Below are positions 8,680 to 17,433 of a DNA stretch of 64,000 nucleotides, one piece after another; the first letter of the stretch is position 1, and every line of letters begins with the position of its first letter. The notes beneath the pieces are model-generated. The model was not told where the DNA came from, ran no database searches, and was given only the letters and a program-made list of their open reading frames with translations. Origin of the DNA: Roseiarcus sp963794655 (GTDB lineage: Bacteria > Pseudomonadota > Alphaproteobacteria > Rhizobiales > Beijerinckiaceae); assembly GCA_963794655.1 (NCBI GenBank), contig CAWCEV010000003.1, positions 496,001 through 560,000 on the forward strand. The letters run 5' to 3'. A program made the position numbers and the translations under genes.

Positions 8680-9110
8680 CTGCCGGCCATCGGATAGAGG
8701 TGGACCGCCATGACGTAGACGACGAGCCCCGAGACGGCGACGAAGAGCCACGCCGGCATCGTCACCCGCGCGAAACGGCGGTGGGTGGCGAAACGCTGCC
8801 GCATCGCATTGTAGAAGGTGATCGGAACGAGCACGGCGACGGCGAACGCCATCAGCACATGCACGGCGAGAAGGGTGAAGTAGATCGGCCGGATCGGGCC
8901 ATAGCCGCCGAACTTCGCCAGGCCAGCGAACGCGTGATAGACGAGATAGACCGCGAGGAACGCCACGCCGAGGCCGATAGCGACGTACATCGTCCGCCGG
9001 TGTCCCTCGCGGTCGCGGGCGCGGATGAGGATATAGGCGCGCAACAGCACGACGATCGTCGCCGCATTGATGACGGCGAGCACGTGGGGCAAGTCGCGAA
9101 TGGCGATCAT
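8676..9110 (-). CDS. DUF420 family membrane protein (CtaM-like)
   Basis: A 144-residue protein with four membrane helices and three family histidines: one in the N-terminal HVLAVINAATIV helix, one in LVYHAFAGL and one in VHVLMAFAVAV. DUF420 proteins such as staphylococcal CtaM are needed for assembly of certain heme A-containing oxidases. Its position between ctaB, a very small membrane protein and an oxidase-like subunit I agrees with that role. It overlaps the next gene by four bases. Assignment to the family is strong; the exact assembly role is inferred. Confidence 0.85.
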   Translation of the reverse strand: MIAIRDLPHVLAVINAATIVVLLRAYILIRARDREGHRRTMYVAIGLGVAFLAVYLVYHAFAGLAKFGGYGPIRPIYFTLLAVHVLMAFAVAVLVPITFYNAMRQRFATHRRFARVTMPAWLFVAVSGLVVYVMAVHLYPMAGS

Positions 9111-9117
9111 TGGCGCG

Positions 9118-9237
9118 TCAGAACCCGTGGTTGGCGACCTTGAGCATGACGCTCAGGTAAAGAGCGCCCGCAAGCGCGGCAAGGACCGCAAGCACGATCA
9201 GGTTACGCCGTCTCTGGTTCGGGTTGACAGGCGGCAT
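9118..9237 (-). CDS. Very small single-helix membrane protein (CoxF-like)
   Basis: A 39-residue reading frame from ATG at 9237 to TGA at 9118. It has a basic cytoplasmic start (NPNQRRRN) followed by one hydrophobic helix (LIVLAVLAALAGALYLSVML). This is the layout of the short CoxF-type proteins that accompany cytochrome oxidase genes in alphaproteobacteria. It fits exactly between ctaB (3 bases upstream) and the DUF420 gene (7 bases downstream), on the same strand, which is the main reason to accept it. Confidence 0.6.
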   Translation of the reverse strand: MPPVNPNQRRRNLIVLAVLAALAGALYLSVMLKVANHGF

Positions 9238-9240
9238 GCT

Positions 9241-10230
9241 TTAAGCCCGCGATCGCAGCATCGCCGCTGCGAGCATCGCCGCGAACAGGACAAAGAGATA
9301 GAGGATCGAGAACCCGAACAGAGCCATCGCCGCCTTGCGGCGAGCCAACTCGTCACCCTCGCGCAGGCGGTAGAGGGCGAGCGCGCGCCACAGCAGCACC
9401 GCGTCCGCGACAGCCGCCGTCGCCCCATAAAGGAGACCGACGCCGGGAATGAGGAGCGGGCCGAGTGACGCGGGAATGAGCAGCGCCGAATAGATCACGA
9501 TCTGTCGGCAGGTCGCGGCGTGGCCCACGACATTCGGCAGCATCGGCACGCCGACGCGCTCATAGTCGCCGCTGCGGCAAAGCGCGAGCGCCCAGAAGTG
9601 CGGCGGCGTCCAGAGGAAGGTGATGAGGAACATCGCGATCGGGCCCATGGACAGGCTGCCCGCCGCCGCAGCCCAGCCGATGACCGGCGGGAGCGCTCCA
9701 GCGGCGCCGCCGATTACGATGTTGAGCGGCGTCCAGCGCTTGAGAACCATGGTGTAGAGGGGAACGTAGATCGCAATGGTGAGGGCGAGCAGCGCCGCCG
9801 AAAGCACGTTCACCTTCACCGCGAGCGACGCCACCGACACGATCGCGAGCAGAAGACCGATCGCCAGCGCCTGGAGCGGCGGCACGACCCCGCGCGGAAT
9901 GGGGCGCATCGCGGTGCGCGCCATGTTGGCGTCGATGTCGGCGTCCCACCACATGTTGAGCGCGCCGCAGGCGCCGGCGCCCGCCGCGATCGCCGACATC
10001 GCGGCCAGGAACTTCAGCCAGTCGAACGGCTGAGGCGCGAGCGCAAAGCCGACCGCGCCGGTAAATACGACCAGCGACATGACGCGCGGCTTGAGCAGAA
10101 CAAGATGGTCGACGACCCCGCCCCACCAGCGCGCATTCGGCGCGCTTCGGTCGCCGTCCCTGCGCGCAACTGCTGTCAACCAACTCGCCACCTTGCTCCA
10201 CCTGATTTCACGCCGTCGCTTCGACGCCAT
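9241..10230 (-). CDS. ctaB: Protoheme IX farnesyltransferase (heme O synthase)
   Basis: UbiA-type prenyltransferase that attaches a farnesyl group to heme B to make heme O (EC 2.5.1.141), the substrate of CtaA. The 329 residues have about nine membrane helices. The two aspartate-rich motifs are present: NMWWDADIDANMARTAMRPIP near 110-130 and the second-half region FLWTPPHFWALALCRSGDYERVGVPMLP near 220-250. The start at ATG 10230 (MASKRRR) is preferred to an upstream in-frame ATG at 10323 because the family has a short cytoplasmic N-terminus. First gene of the leftward oxidase-assembly group. Confidence 0.93.
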   Translation of the reverse strand: MASKRRREIRWSKVASWLTAVARRDGDRSAPNARWWGGVVDHLVLLKPRVMSLVVFTGAVGFALAPQPFDWLKFLAAMSAIAAGAGACGALNMWWDADIDANMARTAMRPIPRGVVPPLQALAIGLLLAIVSVASLAVKVNVLSAALLALTIAIYVPLYTMVLKRWTPLNIVIGGAAGALPPVIGWAAAAGSLSMGPIAMFLITFLWTPPHFWALALCRSGDYERVGVPMLPNVVGHAATCRQIVIYSALLIPASLGPLLIPGVGLLYGATAAVADAVLLWRALALYRLREGDELARRKAAMALFGFSILYLFVLFAAMLAAAMLRSRA

Positions 10231-10410
10231 AGGGCGCTTCGGCGGCGAGATCGCACGCGGGCTTAAGTCAATCGCGGCGAAATTGCTAACCAAAATGCAA
10301 CGATGGCCGGTCCCAAAAGTCAAGCTTCGGGCCTCGCGCGGCCGCGTCGTGCGCGTTCGGCCAGCAGAATGAGCCAGGACTGCGCCGACATTCGGGCTGA
10401 TTTAAGCGAA

Positions 10411-12237
10411 CTAGCCCGCCTCGCTCAGCGCGACCGCCCCGGATTCGAACTGCAGCCGCGCCAGCCGCGCGTAGACGCCGCCGCGCGCGACCAGCGATGC
10501 GTGATCGCCCTCCTCGACGATCCGCCCCGCCTCCATCACGAGAATGCGATCGGCCTTGAGAACGGTCGCCAGCCGATGGGCGATCACCAGCGTCGTGCGC
10601 CCTGTCATCACGTCCTCGAGCGCGCGCTGCACCTGAGCCTCGTTTTCGGCGTCGAGCGCCGAGGTCGCTTCGTCGAGCAGAAGCACCGGCGCATCCTTGA
10701 GGATCGCGCGCGCAATCGCCAGCCGCTGCCGCTGCCCGCCGCTCAGGGTCACGCCGCGCTCGCCGAGCTTGGTCGCGTAGCCCATCGGCAGCTCGCGGAT
10801 GAAACCGTCCGCCGCGGCGCGCCGCCCCGCCTCTTCAATCGCCAACTCGTCGATCTCGGCCTGGCCGTAGGCGATGTTCTCTGCCACCGTCGCGCCGAAG
10901 ATCGCGACCTCCTGCGGGACCGGGGCGATGCGCGCGCGCAGGTCTTTCGGATCGACCGTCCTCACGTCAACGCCGTCGACGAGAACCTGGCCCTCGTCGC
11001 AGTCGTAGAAACGCATGATGAGCTGAAAGACAGTCGATTTGCCGGCTCCCGACGCGCCGACGATGGCGACCCGTTCGCCCGGGGCGACCGAAAAGTTGAG
11101 GTCGTCGATCACCCGCTGGTCCGGCGAGCCCGGATAAGCGAAGGCGACATGGGAGAATTCGATCGATCCGCGGGACGGGACCGGCATCGGCGCCGGTCTC
11201 GGCGGCGCGACGATCCGCGGCTTGACTGAAAGCAGCTCCGCGATCCGCCCCGCCGAACCCGCCGCCGCCGAGACCTCGTTCCAAACTTGCGACAGTTCGC
11301 CAAGCGAAGTCGCGCCGAGGACGGCGAACAGCACAAACTGCGAGAGCAGACCGCCGGTCATCCGCCCCGCCAGCACGTCGCGGGCGCCGAGCCAGAGCAC
11401 GAACACCACGCTGCAGAAGGCCAGCGACACCGCGACCGCGATCAGTAGCGAGCGGGTGGCCGCGGCGTCGCGGGCGGCGTCATACGCGCTCTCGACTTCG
11501 GCGGCGAAGCGCTGCCGGCTCGCGCCTTCGGCGCCGAAAGCCTGCATGGCGCGCACCCCACCCAGGCTCTCCGAAGCAAAGGCGGTCGCTTCGGCCAGCG
11601 TGTCCTGCGCCCGTCGCGATCGGCGGCGCACGACGCGTCCGGAGGCGATGAGCGGCGCCGCGATGACCGGAATGGCGACGAGCACGAGCGCCGAGAGCTT
11701 GGGGCTGGTATAGACCATCAGCGCCGTCGCGCCGACGAACATGAAGAGATTACGCAGCGCGATCGACGCCGAGGAGCCGAACGCCGCCTTGATCTGGGTC
11801 GTATCGGCGGTGAGGCGCGACACGAGCTCGCCGGTCCGCGCGCTGTCGTAGAATGAAGCGTCGAGACCCGATAGATGCGCGAACACATCCCGCCTCAGGT
11901 CGGCGACTACGCGCTCGCCGAGCGTTGTCACCAGGTAGTAGCGGGTGGCGGCGGCCAGCGCTATGACGACCACCACCGCCCCCATGGCCATGAAATAGAC
12001 GTTGATCGCGCCCCCGCTTTCCTTTGAAAAGCCGAAGTCGATCATTGACCGCAATGCGAAGGGCACGGCCAGCGTCGCCGCAGAGGAGACGGTCAGCGCC
12101 GCCAGCGCTCCGATCCCCCGCCCGAGATAGCGCCGCCCATAGCGGAGAATGGGCAAAAGCGCAGCGAAGGAGGAGGCGCGGTTGGCGGGCTCGGAGGTCA
12201 TCGGCTCTTCCATAGGCGCTTTGTGGTCGAGAGGCAT
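10411..12237 (-). CDS. ABC exporter, fused permease and ATPase (MsbA-type)
   Basis: A 608-residue half-transporter expected to dimerise in the inner membrane. Residues about 30-310 form six helices (FALRSMIDFGF near helix 2, LGERVVADLRRDVFAHL coupling region). The ATPase domain follows with Walker A GASGAGKST near 400, the Q-loop VPQEVAIF, signature LSGGQRQRLAIARA near 505, Walker B PVLLLDEATSALD near 525, and the switch histidine in VIAHRLATV. The sequence resembles the MsbA-related exporter subfamily of alphaproteobacteria; substrate (lipid, drug or peptide) is not known. Alternative starts are at Met9 and Met13. Divergent from the broken cytochrome c gene. Confidence 0.9.
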   Translation of the reverse strand: MPLDHKAPMEEPMTSEPANRASSFAALLPILRYGRRYLGRGIGALAALTVSSAATLAVPFALRSMIDFGFSKESGGAINVYFMAMGAVVVVIALAAATRYYLVTTLGERVVADLRRDVFAHLSGLDASFYDSARTGELVSRLTADTTQIKAAFGSSASIALRNLFMFVGATALMVYTSPKLSALVLVAIPVIAAPLIASGRVVRRRSRRAQDTLAEATAFASESLGGVRAMQAFGAEGASRQRFAAEVESAYDAARDAAATRSLLIAVAVSLAFCSVVFVLWLGARDVLAGRMTGGLLSQFVLFAVLGATSLGELSQVWNEVSAAAGSAGRIAELLSVKPRIVAPPRPAPMPVPSRGSIEFSHVAFAYPGSPDQRVIDDLNFSVAPGERVAIVGASGAGKSTVFQLIMRFYDCDEGQVLVDGVDVRTVDPKDLRARIAPVPQEVAIFGATVAENIAYGQAEIDELAIEEAGRRAAADGFIRELPMGYATKLGERGVTLSGGQRQRLAIARAILKDAPVLLLDEATSALDAENEAQVQRALEDVMTGRTTLVIAHRLATVLKADRILVMEAGRIVEEGDHASLVARGGVYARLARLQFESGAVALSEAG

Positions 12238-12334
12238 GGGCGCCAGAGCCGGTCCAACGCGAGCGGATCCCTCATCACCCTTCCAAAGCTGGCTTCGTTA
12301 GCTGTAAATAAAGGCGAGTTGAAGAGTGGAGCTC

Positions 12335-12645
12335 ATGTACGCTCGTTCCACGGCCTGGAGCGCGCTCATGCTTGCGGCGGCCGCTTCGTCGGCGCTCGGC
12401 CAGGAGTTGGGAGACCGGAATGCTGGCGAACGGCTCTCCGCGCTGAACTGCGCCCCATGCCATGGCGCCGTCGATGCGCCCCTCGGCGGGCGCGCCCGCG
12501 TTCGTGACGATCGCCAGCATGCCCTCGGTGAACGCGGCCTCGTTGAACGTATTCCTACAGTCGCCTCATGCCACGATGCCCGACCTGATCCTGAGTCCGG
12601 ACGACCGAAGCGATTTTGATCGCCTATATTCTCAGCCTGCGCCCG
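12335..12645 (+). pseudogene. Class I cytochrome c, broken by two frameshifts
   Basis: Three consecutive frames encode one small periplasmic cytochrome c. Frame 1 (from ATG 12335) gives a signal peptide (TAWSALMLAAAASSALG) and the heme motif LNCAPCHGAVDA. Frame 2 continues with APAFVTIASMPSVNAASL and SPHATMPDLILSPDD, which includes the distal Met ligand region. Frame 3 gives the usual C-terminal helix LIAYILSLRP. The first shift is an extra C in a CCCC run near 12478-12482 (three C would restore DAPSAGAPAF); the second is an extra T in TTTT at 12614-12617. Intact, it would be about 103 residues. No clear stop follows LSLRP before the opposing gene. Confidence 0.82.
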
Positions 12646-12664
12646 TGGTCAGCTTCGATGCTTG

Positions 12665-13426
12665 TCAGGAGCCGAGGGCCTGGAGGGTCTCGAGAACGCC
12701 CCCGGGCGGGATGCGGAAAAGGCCGGCATAGGGCTGGCTCAATTCGAGGATCAGGAAAATTGCGCTGGCGACCGCTATCGCGCCGAGAGCGAGCGTCGCG
12801 ACCACCGTTCCATTGACCGGCGAAACCAGGCCATAGCCGCAAAACAGGAGCAGCGACCAGCACACCACGATCGCGACCATCGGCCAGGAAATGCCGCCGG
12901 CCAGCTGCAGCATCATCAAAAGGCGCGTCTGCTGGATCATTCCGGCGGCGACGTTGGCGGTCGCGAGAACCTGTTTCTGGGCGTCGGTCTTCGGGGTGAG
13001 AGTGAGCAGAAACCGGTCGAGCCTCTTCATGCCCTCAAGCACCGAGCGCACCGTCATATCCTCGGCCTCGATTTTCCCGCCGCCCCAGATCTTCTCGTAG
13101 CTTTGCTGGATGGCGGCGCGGAGCCCATCGCGCGCCGGCTGCGCCTCCGGGCCATAAGCCTCGAGCGCCGAGTCGAGTTGCAGCGTTCGCGCGCTGAGCG
13201 TTTCGAGCTCCGCTTTCTGGGTGGCGTAAAGCGTATAGCTCGCGCCGACCAGAGTTCCGAGCACGAGGGCGAGCAGGAGCCCGAGCAGCCCGGTCATCGA
13301 TCCGATCATATCGCGCGCCCGTTCAGGCGCGTGCCGTTCAGGCAGCCAGGCCCGCAGCCGCAAACCGACAAGTCCGGCGCCGAATGCGAGTATCGCGACG
13401 AACACCGAGAAGAACAGTTCATTCAC
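12665..13426 (-). CDS. DUF4239 (bestrophin-like domain) membrane protein
   Basis: A 253-residue membrane protein. Helix 1 is residues 5-25, helix 2 near 45-65 (GLLGLLLALVLGTLVGASYTLY), then a soluble helical region (QKAELETLSARTLQLDSALE) and two C-terminal helices near 180-235 (SWPMVAIVVCWSLLLFCGYGL and ATLALGAIAVASAIFLILEL). It ends with the family-typical QPYAGLFRIPPGGVLETLQALG. This is the DUF4239/bestrophin-like family, of unknown function. A broken relative lies at 27572-27830. Its 3' end closely abuts the cytochrome c pseudogene. Confidence 0.8.
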   Translation of the reverse strand: MNELFFSVFVAILAFGAGLVGLRLRAWLPERHAPERARDMIGSMTGLLGLLLALVLGTLVGASYTLYATQKAELETLSARTLQLDSALEAYGPEAQPARDGLRAAIQQSYEKIWGGGKIEAEDMTVRSVLEGMKRLDRFLLTLTPKTDAQKQVLATANVAAGMIQQTRLLMMLQLAGGISWPMVAIVVCWSLLLFCGYGLVSPVNGTVVATLALGAIAVASAIFLILELSQPYAGLFRIPPGGVLETLQALGS

Positions 13427-13699
13427 GAGCGCAGATCCCCCGCCGGCTCCGTTGGACGCTCCCTGTTCTTGTCCCCTCGGAACCCAAACGTCACTGAGCC
13501 GAGCAAGACCCTAATTGGCGGTTCTACGCCGTTCAAGGTCGATTGAGGGGCTTAGCGCGCTCTGGTAGACTTGCACACCAGGCGCGCTTGGCTTCTCCGG
13601 CGGAAGGCCGCGATCCAATCCCGAAACGGCGATAGGACGAGGCGGCTGCGGCGGCGATTGCCGCAGCTGGCGTGCAGTCCGCCGAGGGGCGCCAAGACG

Positions 13700-14425
13700 A
13701 TGAACGGCCGCAGGCTCATTCCCGGGAAACCACTGCCACCTGCGGATATTCCCGACTATACAATCCGCCGCGACACGCTCGATGAGGTCTTCGCCGAGCC
13801 GTTTCAGGCTCGCCTCAAGCGCATCGCCGAGATCGTCGGGCAATCCGGCGAGCGTCTCGAGGGCAATATTTTCTATCCCGACCTCGAGGAGCGCTATGCG
13901 GGCGAAGCTCCCGCCGCCGAGCTCGCGCCGGCGCGCCGAAACGTCTGGCGGGCGGTGAGATTCAAGGAGCGCCTGCTTGAAGTCGGCGTCAACGCCGGGC
14001 ACAGCGCGTTGCTCGCGCTGTCGACGAGCCCCAGACTGGAATATTACGGCGTCGACATCATGTCCCACGCTTACACCGCGGAATGTATCGACTATTTGAA
14101 AGGCGAGTTTCCGGGGCGGGTGCACCTGTTCCCCGGCGATTCACGCGAGGTCTTGCCGTGGCTCGTCAACCGTCGCGCGGAGCTCACATTCGACATCTTT
14201 CATGTCGATGGCGGCCATACCAGCGAAGTCTGTTATTCCGACATGACGAACTGCATTCGCATCGCGCGAGGCCAGCGCGGGCGCCATGTGATGCTAGATG
14301 ACGTTCATGCGAGCTGGATCTTCGATATTTATTGCGAGTTCGTGTCGCTTGGCGATTTGACGACCGAGACTTTTTTCGGAGACTGGGAGGAGGCCGGGCG
14401 GAACGTGCTGGCGAGGATCGAATGA
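13700..14425 (+). CDS. Class I SAM-dependent methyltransferase (Methyltransf_24 type)
   Basis: A 241-residue soluble enzyme. Residues about 95-110 (RLLEVGVNAGHSALLAL) form the SAM-binding motif I, YYGVDIMSHAYT the acidic loop after strand 2, and FDIFHVDGGHTSEVCYSDM with HVMLDDVH the later strands seen in the predicted O-methyltransferases of the Methyltransf_24 family. The ATG at 13700 is preferred over in-frame ATG 13571, since the upstream part is arginine-rich and matches no domain. A glycosyltransferase gene follows 33 bases downstream, suggesting joint action on a surface glycan or metabolite; the substrate is unknown. Confidence 0.8.
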   Translation: MNGRRLIPGKPLPPADIPDYTIRRDTLDEVFAEPFQARLKRIAEIVGQSGERLEGNIFYPDLEERYAGEAPAAELAPARRNVWRAVRFKERLLEVGVNAGHSALLALSTSPRLEYYGVDIMSHAYTAECIDYLKGEFPGRVHLFPGDSREVLPWLVNRRAELTFDIFHVDGGHTSEVCYSDMTNCIRIARGQRGRHVMLDDVHASWIFDIYCEFVSLGDLTTETFFGDWEEAGRNVLARIE

Positions 14426-14458
14426 GCGTCCGCGCCGCAAGCGAGAGGACGTCCGCCA

Positions 14459-15325
14459 ATGCCTGAGAGCCGTCCCCCGGGCAAGGACTGCGAGTTCGCG
14501 TCGTTCTGGCACGGGACGCTCAATCCGTTCGCCTACGGATGTCTCGCCTCGTTTCCCGTCGCCGGCGCGAGCTTACGGGTCTTCAGCTACGATCCGCGCC
14601 TCGACCTGCCTCCCGGGGTGCGCCTCGAGGACGCGCGCGCAATTTGCGCCGACGAGTCGCTTACGCGCCGGTTCATCGCCAACGGCAAGCCGTCGATCGC
14701 GACCTTCGCCGACATGTTCCGCTACCGGATGATCCGGGACAAAGGCTATTGCTGGGTCGACGCGGACATCCTCTGCCTGACGAAACCGGCCTTCGACGGC
14801 GACGACGTGATCTTCTGCCGGCAGGCCGACGCGGTCGGGACGAGTCTCATCAACAACGCTGTGCTGAGGCTGCCGCCGTCGCACCCCGCGCTCGCCGAAC
14901 TCGTCGCAACCGGCGAGGCGGCGATCGACGTCGACCAGCGATGGGGCGCGCTCGGCCCTTTCCTGCTGACGCCGGTCTTGGAGAGGTATGGTCTCTACGA
15001 TCGCGCGCTCGCTTCGCATGTCTGCTACCCGATCGAGCCCGAACAATTCTGGAAGCTCTTCCTGCCCGCTTATCGGGACTGGGCCCTCGAGGCGGCGCGC
15101 GGCGCGACCTTCGTGCATTTGTGGAGCGAGGCGATCGTGTGGAGCGGCTACGATTTCTGGGCCTGCCCGCCCGCCGGCTCCTATCTGCATGACGCGTTCA
15201 CGCGCGTCGGAGCGCTTTCCCGCTTCCGCCGGATCGCGACCGAGGACGAGGTCGTTCGCCTGATGGCGAAGCCGATCGCCGAATCTAAGCGCGCGGCGGT
15301 GGGAAAAGCAGTCGCGCCGACCTAA
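14459..15325 (+). CDS. Glycosyltransferase with DXD-type motif (GT32-like)
   Basis: A 288-residue protein. The start CEFASFWHGTLNPFAYGCLASF and the middle FADMFRYRMIRDKGYCWVDADILCLTKP (about 75-103) are typical of the DXD-sugar-binding glycosyltransferase family related to GT32 and alpha-1,4-glycosyltransferases; the D-A-D in WVDADIL would hold the metal and nucleotide sugar. A later histidine-tryptophan phrase (TFVHLWSEA) also fits. No membrane helix or signal peptide, so it is expected in the cytoplasm or at the inner face of the membrane. Likely co-transcribed with the upstream methyltransferase. Confidence 0.75.
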   Translation: MPESRPPGKDCEFASFWHGTLNPFAYGCLASFPVAGASLRVFSYDPRLDLPPGVRLEDARAICADESLTRRFIANGKPSIATFADMFRYRMIRDKGYCWVDADILCLTKPAFDGDDVIFCRQADAVGTSLINNAVLRLPPSHPALAELVATGEAAIDVDQRWGALGPFLLTPVLERYGLYDRALASHVCYPIEPEQFWKLFLPAYRDWALEAARGATFVHLWSEAIVWSGYDFWACPPAGSYLHDAFTRVGALSRFRRIATEDEVVRLMAKPIAESKRAAVGKAVAPT

Positions 15326-15353
15326 CCCGAGCCAAGGCCTTCCGCCGACCGCC

Positions 15354-17135
15354 CTACCCCACCTCAGCAGTCCGCGCCACCTTCTGCCTCGCTGCAAGCA
15401 CCCGCGCGGCCCGTTTGCGACGGGCCTGGCGATGGCGCCTTGGCGACACCAGAAACGTGACTTTTGGCGGCTCGGTGAGGAATGCTCGCGCCTGTTCTTC
15501 AATCATCCGGTCGGCAATCGTCACCCGCGTGCGCAGGTGCTTGAGCTCGAGCAAGGACTGAATGAGGAATGTCTCGAGGATCCGGCCGCGCGTCCTGGTA
15601 TCCTCGAAAACTCCCCAGGCGTAGGCGCCGTCGCGCTTTCGCTCGAGACCGATCTCATGGATCACCGCCAGAAACGCCACGGCATCCGCCGGATCAATTC
15701 TGTATTCCACGGTCAGCAGGATCGGCCCTTCCTCGTCCTCGACGCGATGCACGAACACTGGCGTGCGCCAATGCATCGATGGGGTGAGGTCGAGCGCGGC
15801 CGCTCCCTGCAACGGCCAACGAAGCGTGAGGATCATCCCGACCGCCGCGCCCGCCGCCGCGACATAGAGGGTCGTCGACAGCCCTTCGACGCTGGCGACC
15901 TTACCCCAGACGGCGCTGCCGACCGTCATTGCGCCGAAGAACACCGTCAAGAAGATGGCAAGGCCCCGTCCGCGCACCCACTCCGGCAACGCGACCTGCG
16001 CGGAGACGAAAAGCGTGGTCATCATCGTGATCCACGAGGCGCCCGCGATCAGGCTGGCGACGCCCGCGATGGCTGGGTGGCGTGCTGCGCCATAAAGCGC
16101 GAGCGCCAGGATCGTGCCCACCGCCCCGAGCGCCGCCAACCGATCGGGGCCGAGGCGCGCCTTGAGGCTGTTGAGCGCAAGCGAACCGAGAATCGACCCC
16201 ACTCCGATCATGCCGAGCAGAATGCCGTAAACCTCCGGCCCATTATGCATTTGCTGTCGTGCGACCAGCGGCAGCAAAGCCCAATAGGCGCTCGCGAACG
16301 GGAAAAAGGCGATGGCGCGGATCAGGGTGGAGTCGATGTCGCGGTTGTTTCTGGCGTAGCGAAGCCCGGTGCGCACCGCGCTGAAAAGGCGCTCGGCCGG
16401 CAGGGTTTCTTTCGCCCGCCGTGGCGCGCGCCACCAAAGAAGCGCCGCAAGAACAGCAACATTGCCTACGCAAAAGCACCAGAACGGCAAGGCTATGCTG
16501 ACCGCGGCGATGGCCAGTCCGCCGATGGCCGGGCCGATCGCCCGGCTGACGTTGTAGCTCGCGTTGTTGATTGCGATGGCGCTGTCGAGGTCCTGCTTCG
16601 GGACCAGCATCGGCGTGATAACGAGCCACGCCGGGGCGGCGAGCGCGCCGGTCGCCCCAAGACAGAATGTCGTCGCCAGCAGCACCGGCGGGGTCGCCAG
16701 ATGCAACGTTACAACAGCGGCAAAGACGACCGAGATCGCGGTCACAGCAAGCTGCGCGCCGATCAAGAGCCGGCGCGCGTCGATGATGTCGGTCAACGCG
16801 CCAGCGGGCAGGGTGAGAAGAAACATCGGCAGCGTGGTCGCCACCTGAACCGCCGACACCATCATCGGATCGGGATTGAGACTGGTCATCAGCCAGTTTG
16901 TCGACGTGTCGAACATCGCAAAACCGACGTTCGAGGCCGAACTCGCGATCAGGACAACGGTGAACGCCAGATTGCCGAAAACGCCCCACCGCCAGTCCTG
17001 GCCTGCCGGCGCGTCCGGATTGACGCTCGAACTCGCTCGACAATAAAGACCCCCACGGTCAAGATTCGACGGCGGAAACGCGACGCAGCCGGCCTCCAAA
17101 TGGCGAACGAGAGTCGAATTTTCAAGGCGACCCAT
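15354..17135 (-). CDS. MFS transporter with C-terminal ABM-like domain
   Basis: A 593-residue protein. Residues about 50-440 form a twelve-helix MFS (MFS_3, EntS-like) permease, with GALTDIIDARRLL as the loop 2-3 motif. Residues about 450-575 are soluble and include VEYRIDPADAVAFLAVIHEIG and GAYAWGVFEDTRT, which look like a ferredoxin-type antibiotic-biosynthesis-monooxygenase domain. The protein ends in a basic tail (RRHRQARRKRAARVLAARQ). It is a paralogue of the transporter at 18300-19943, with the same architecture. The first 40 residues are unconvincing and the true start may be downstream. Substrate unknown. Confidence 0.85.
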   Translation of the reverse strand: MGRLENSTLVRHLEAGCVAFPPSNLDRGGLYCRASSSVNPDAPAGQDWRWGVFGNLAFTVVLIASSASNVGFAMFDTSTNWLMTSLNPDPMMVSAVQVATTLPMFLLTLPAGALTDIIDARRLLIGAQLAVTAISVVFAAVVTLHLATPPVLLATTFCLGATGALAAPAWLVITPMLVPKQDLDSAIAINNASYNVSRAIGPAIGGLAIAAVSIALPFWCFCVGNVAVLAALLWWRAPRRAKETLPAERLFSAVRTGLRYARNNRDIDSTLIRAIAFFPFASAYWALLPLVARQQMHNGPEVYGILLGMIGVGSILGSLALNSLKARLGPDRLAALGAVGTILALALYGAARHPAIAGVASLIAGASWITMMTTLFVSAQVALPEWVRGRGLAIFLTVFFGAMTVGSAVWGKVASVEGLSTTLYVAAAGAAVGMILTLRWPLQGAAALDLTPSMHWRTPVFVHRVEDEEGPILLTVEYRIDPADAVAFLAVIHEIGLERKRDGAYAWGVFEDTRTRGRILETFLIQSLLELKHLRTRVTIADRMIEEQARAFLTEPPKVTFLVSPRRHRQARRKRAARVLAARQKVARTAEVG

Positions 17136-17433
17136 CCGTCGGGGGCGAGGCGGCGCTGACCGGACGGGCGCGCGTCGAGTGGTAAATCCTTCCTATTGGC
17201 CTCGGCGTCGCGTCGTAGCGGCTGCAAATCCTCTGCCCGTTCTCGCATTGGCCGGGCGCAAGCGACAAGATTTGCAGTCGAATCGTGGAGTATTGCCCAG
17301 CCCAAGCCTCGCAACTTTTTGAATTTGCGCCGCCAGTCGCTATGTTTGGGGAGGTTCGCGGGTAAGGGGAGGCCGACGGCCGATAGGCTGGTCCTGTTCA
17401 TACAGACAGAACGATTTGGCCCCGGAGGCTTGT

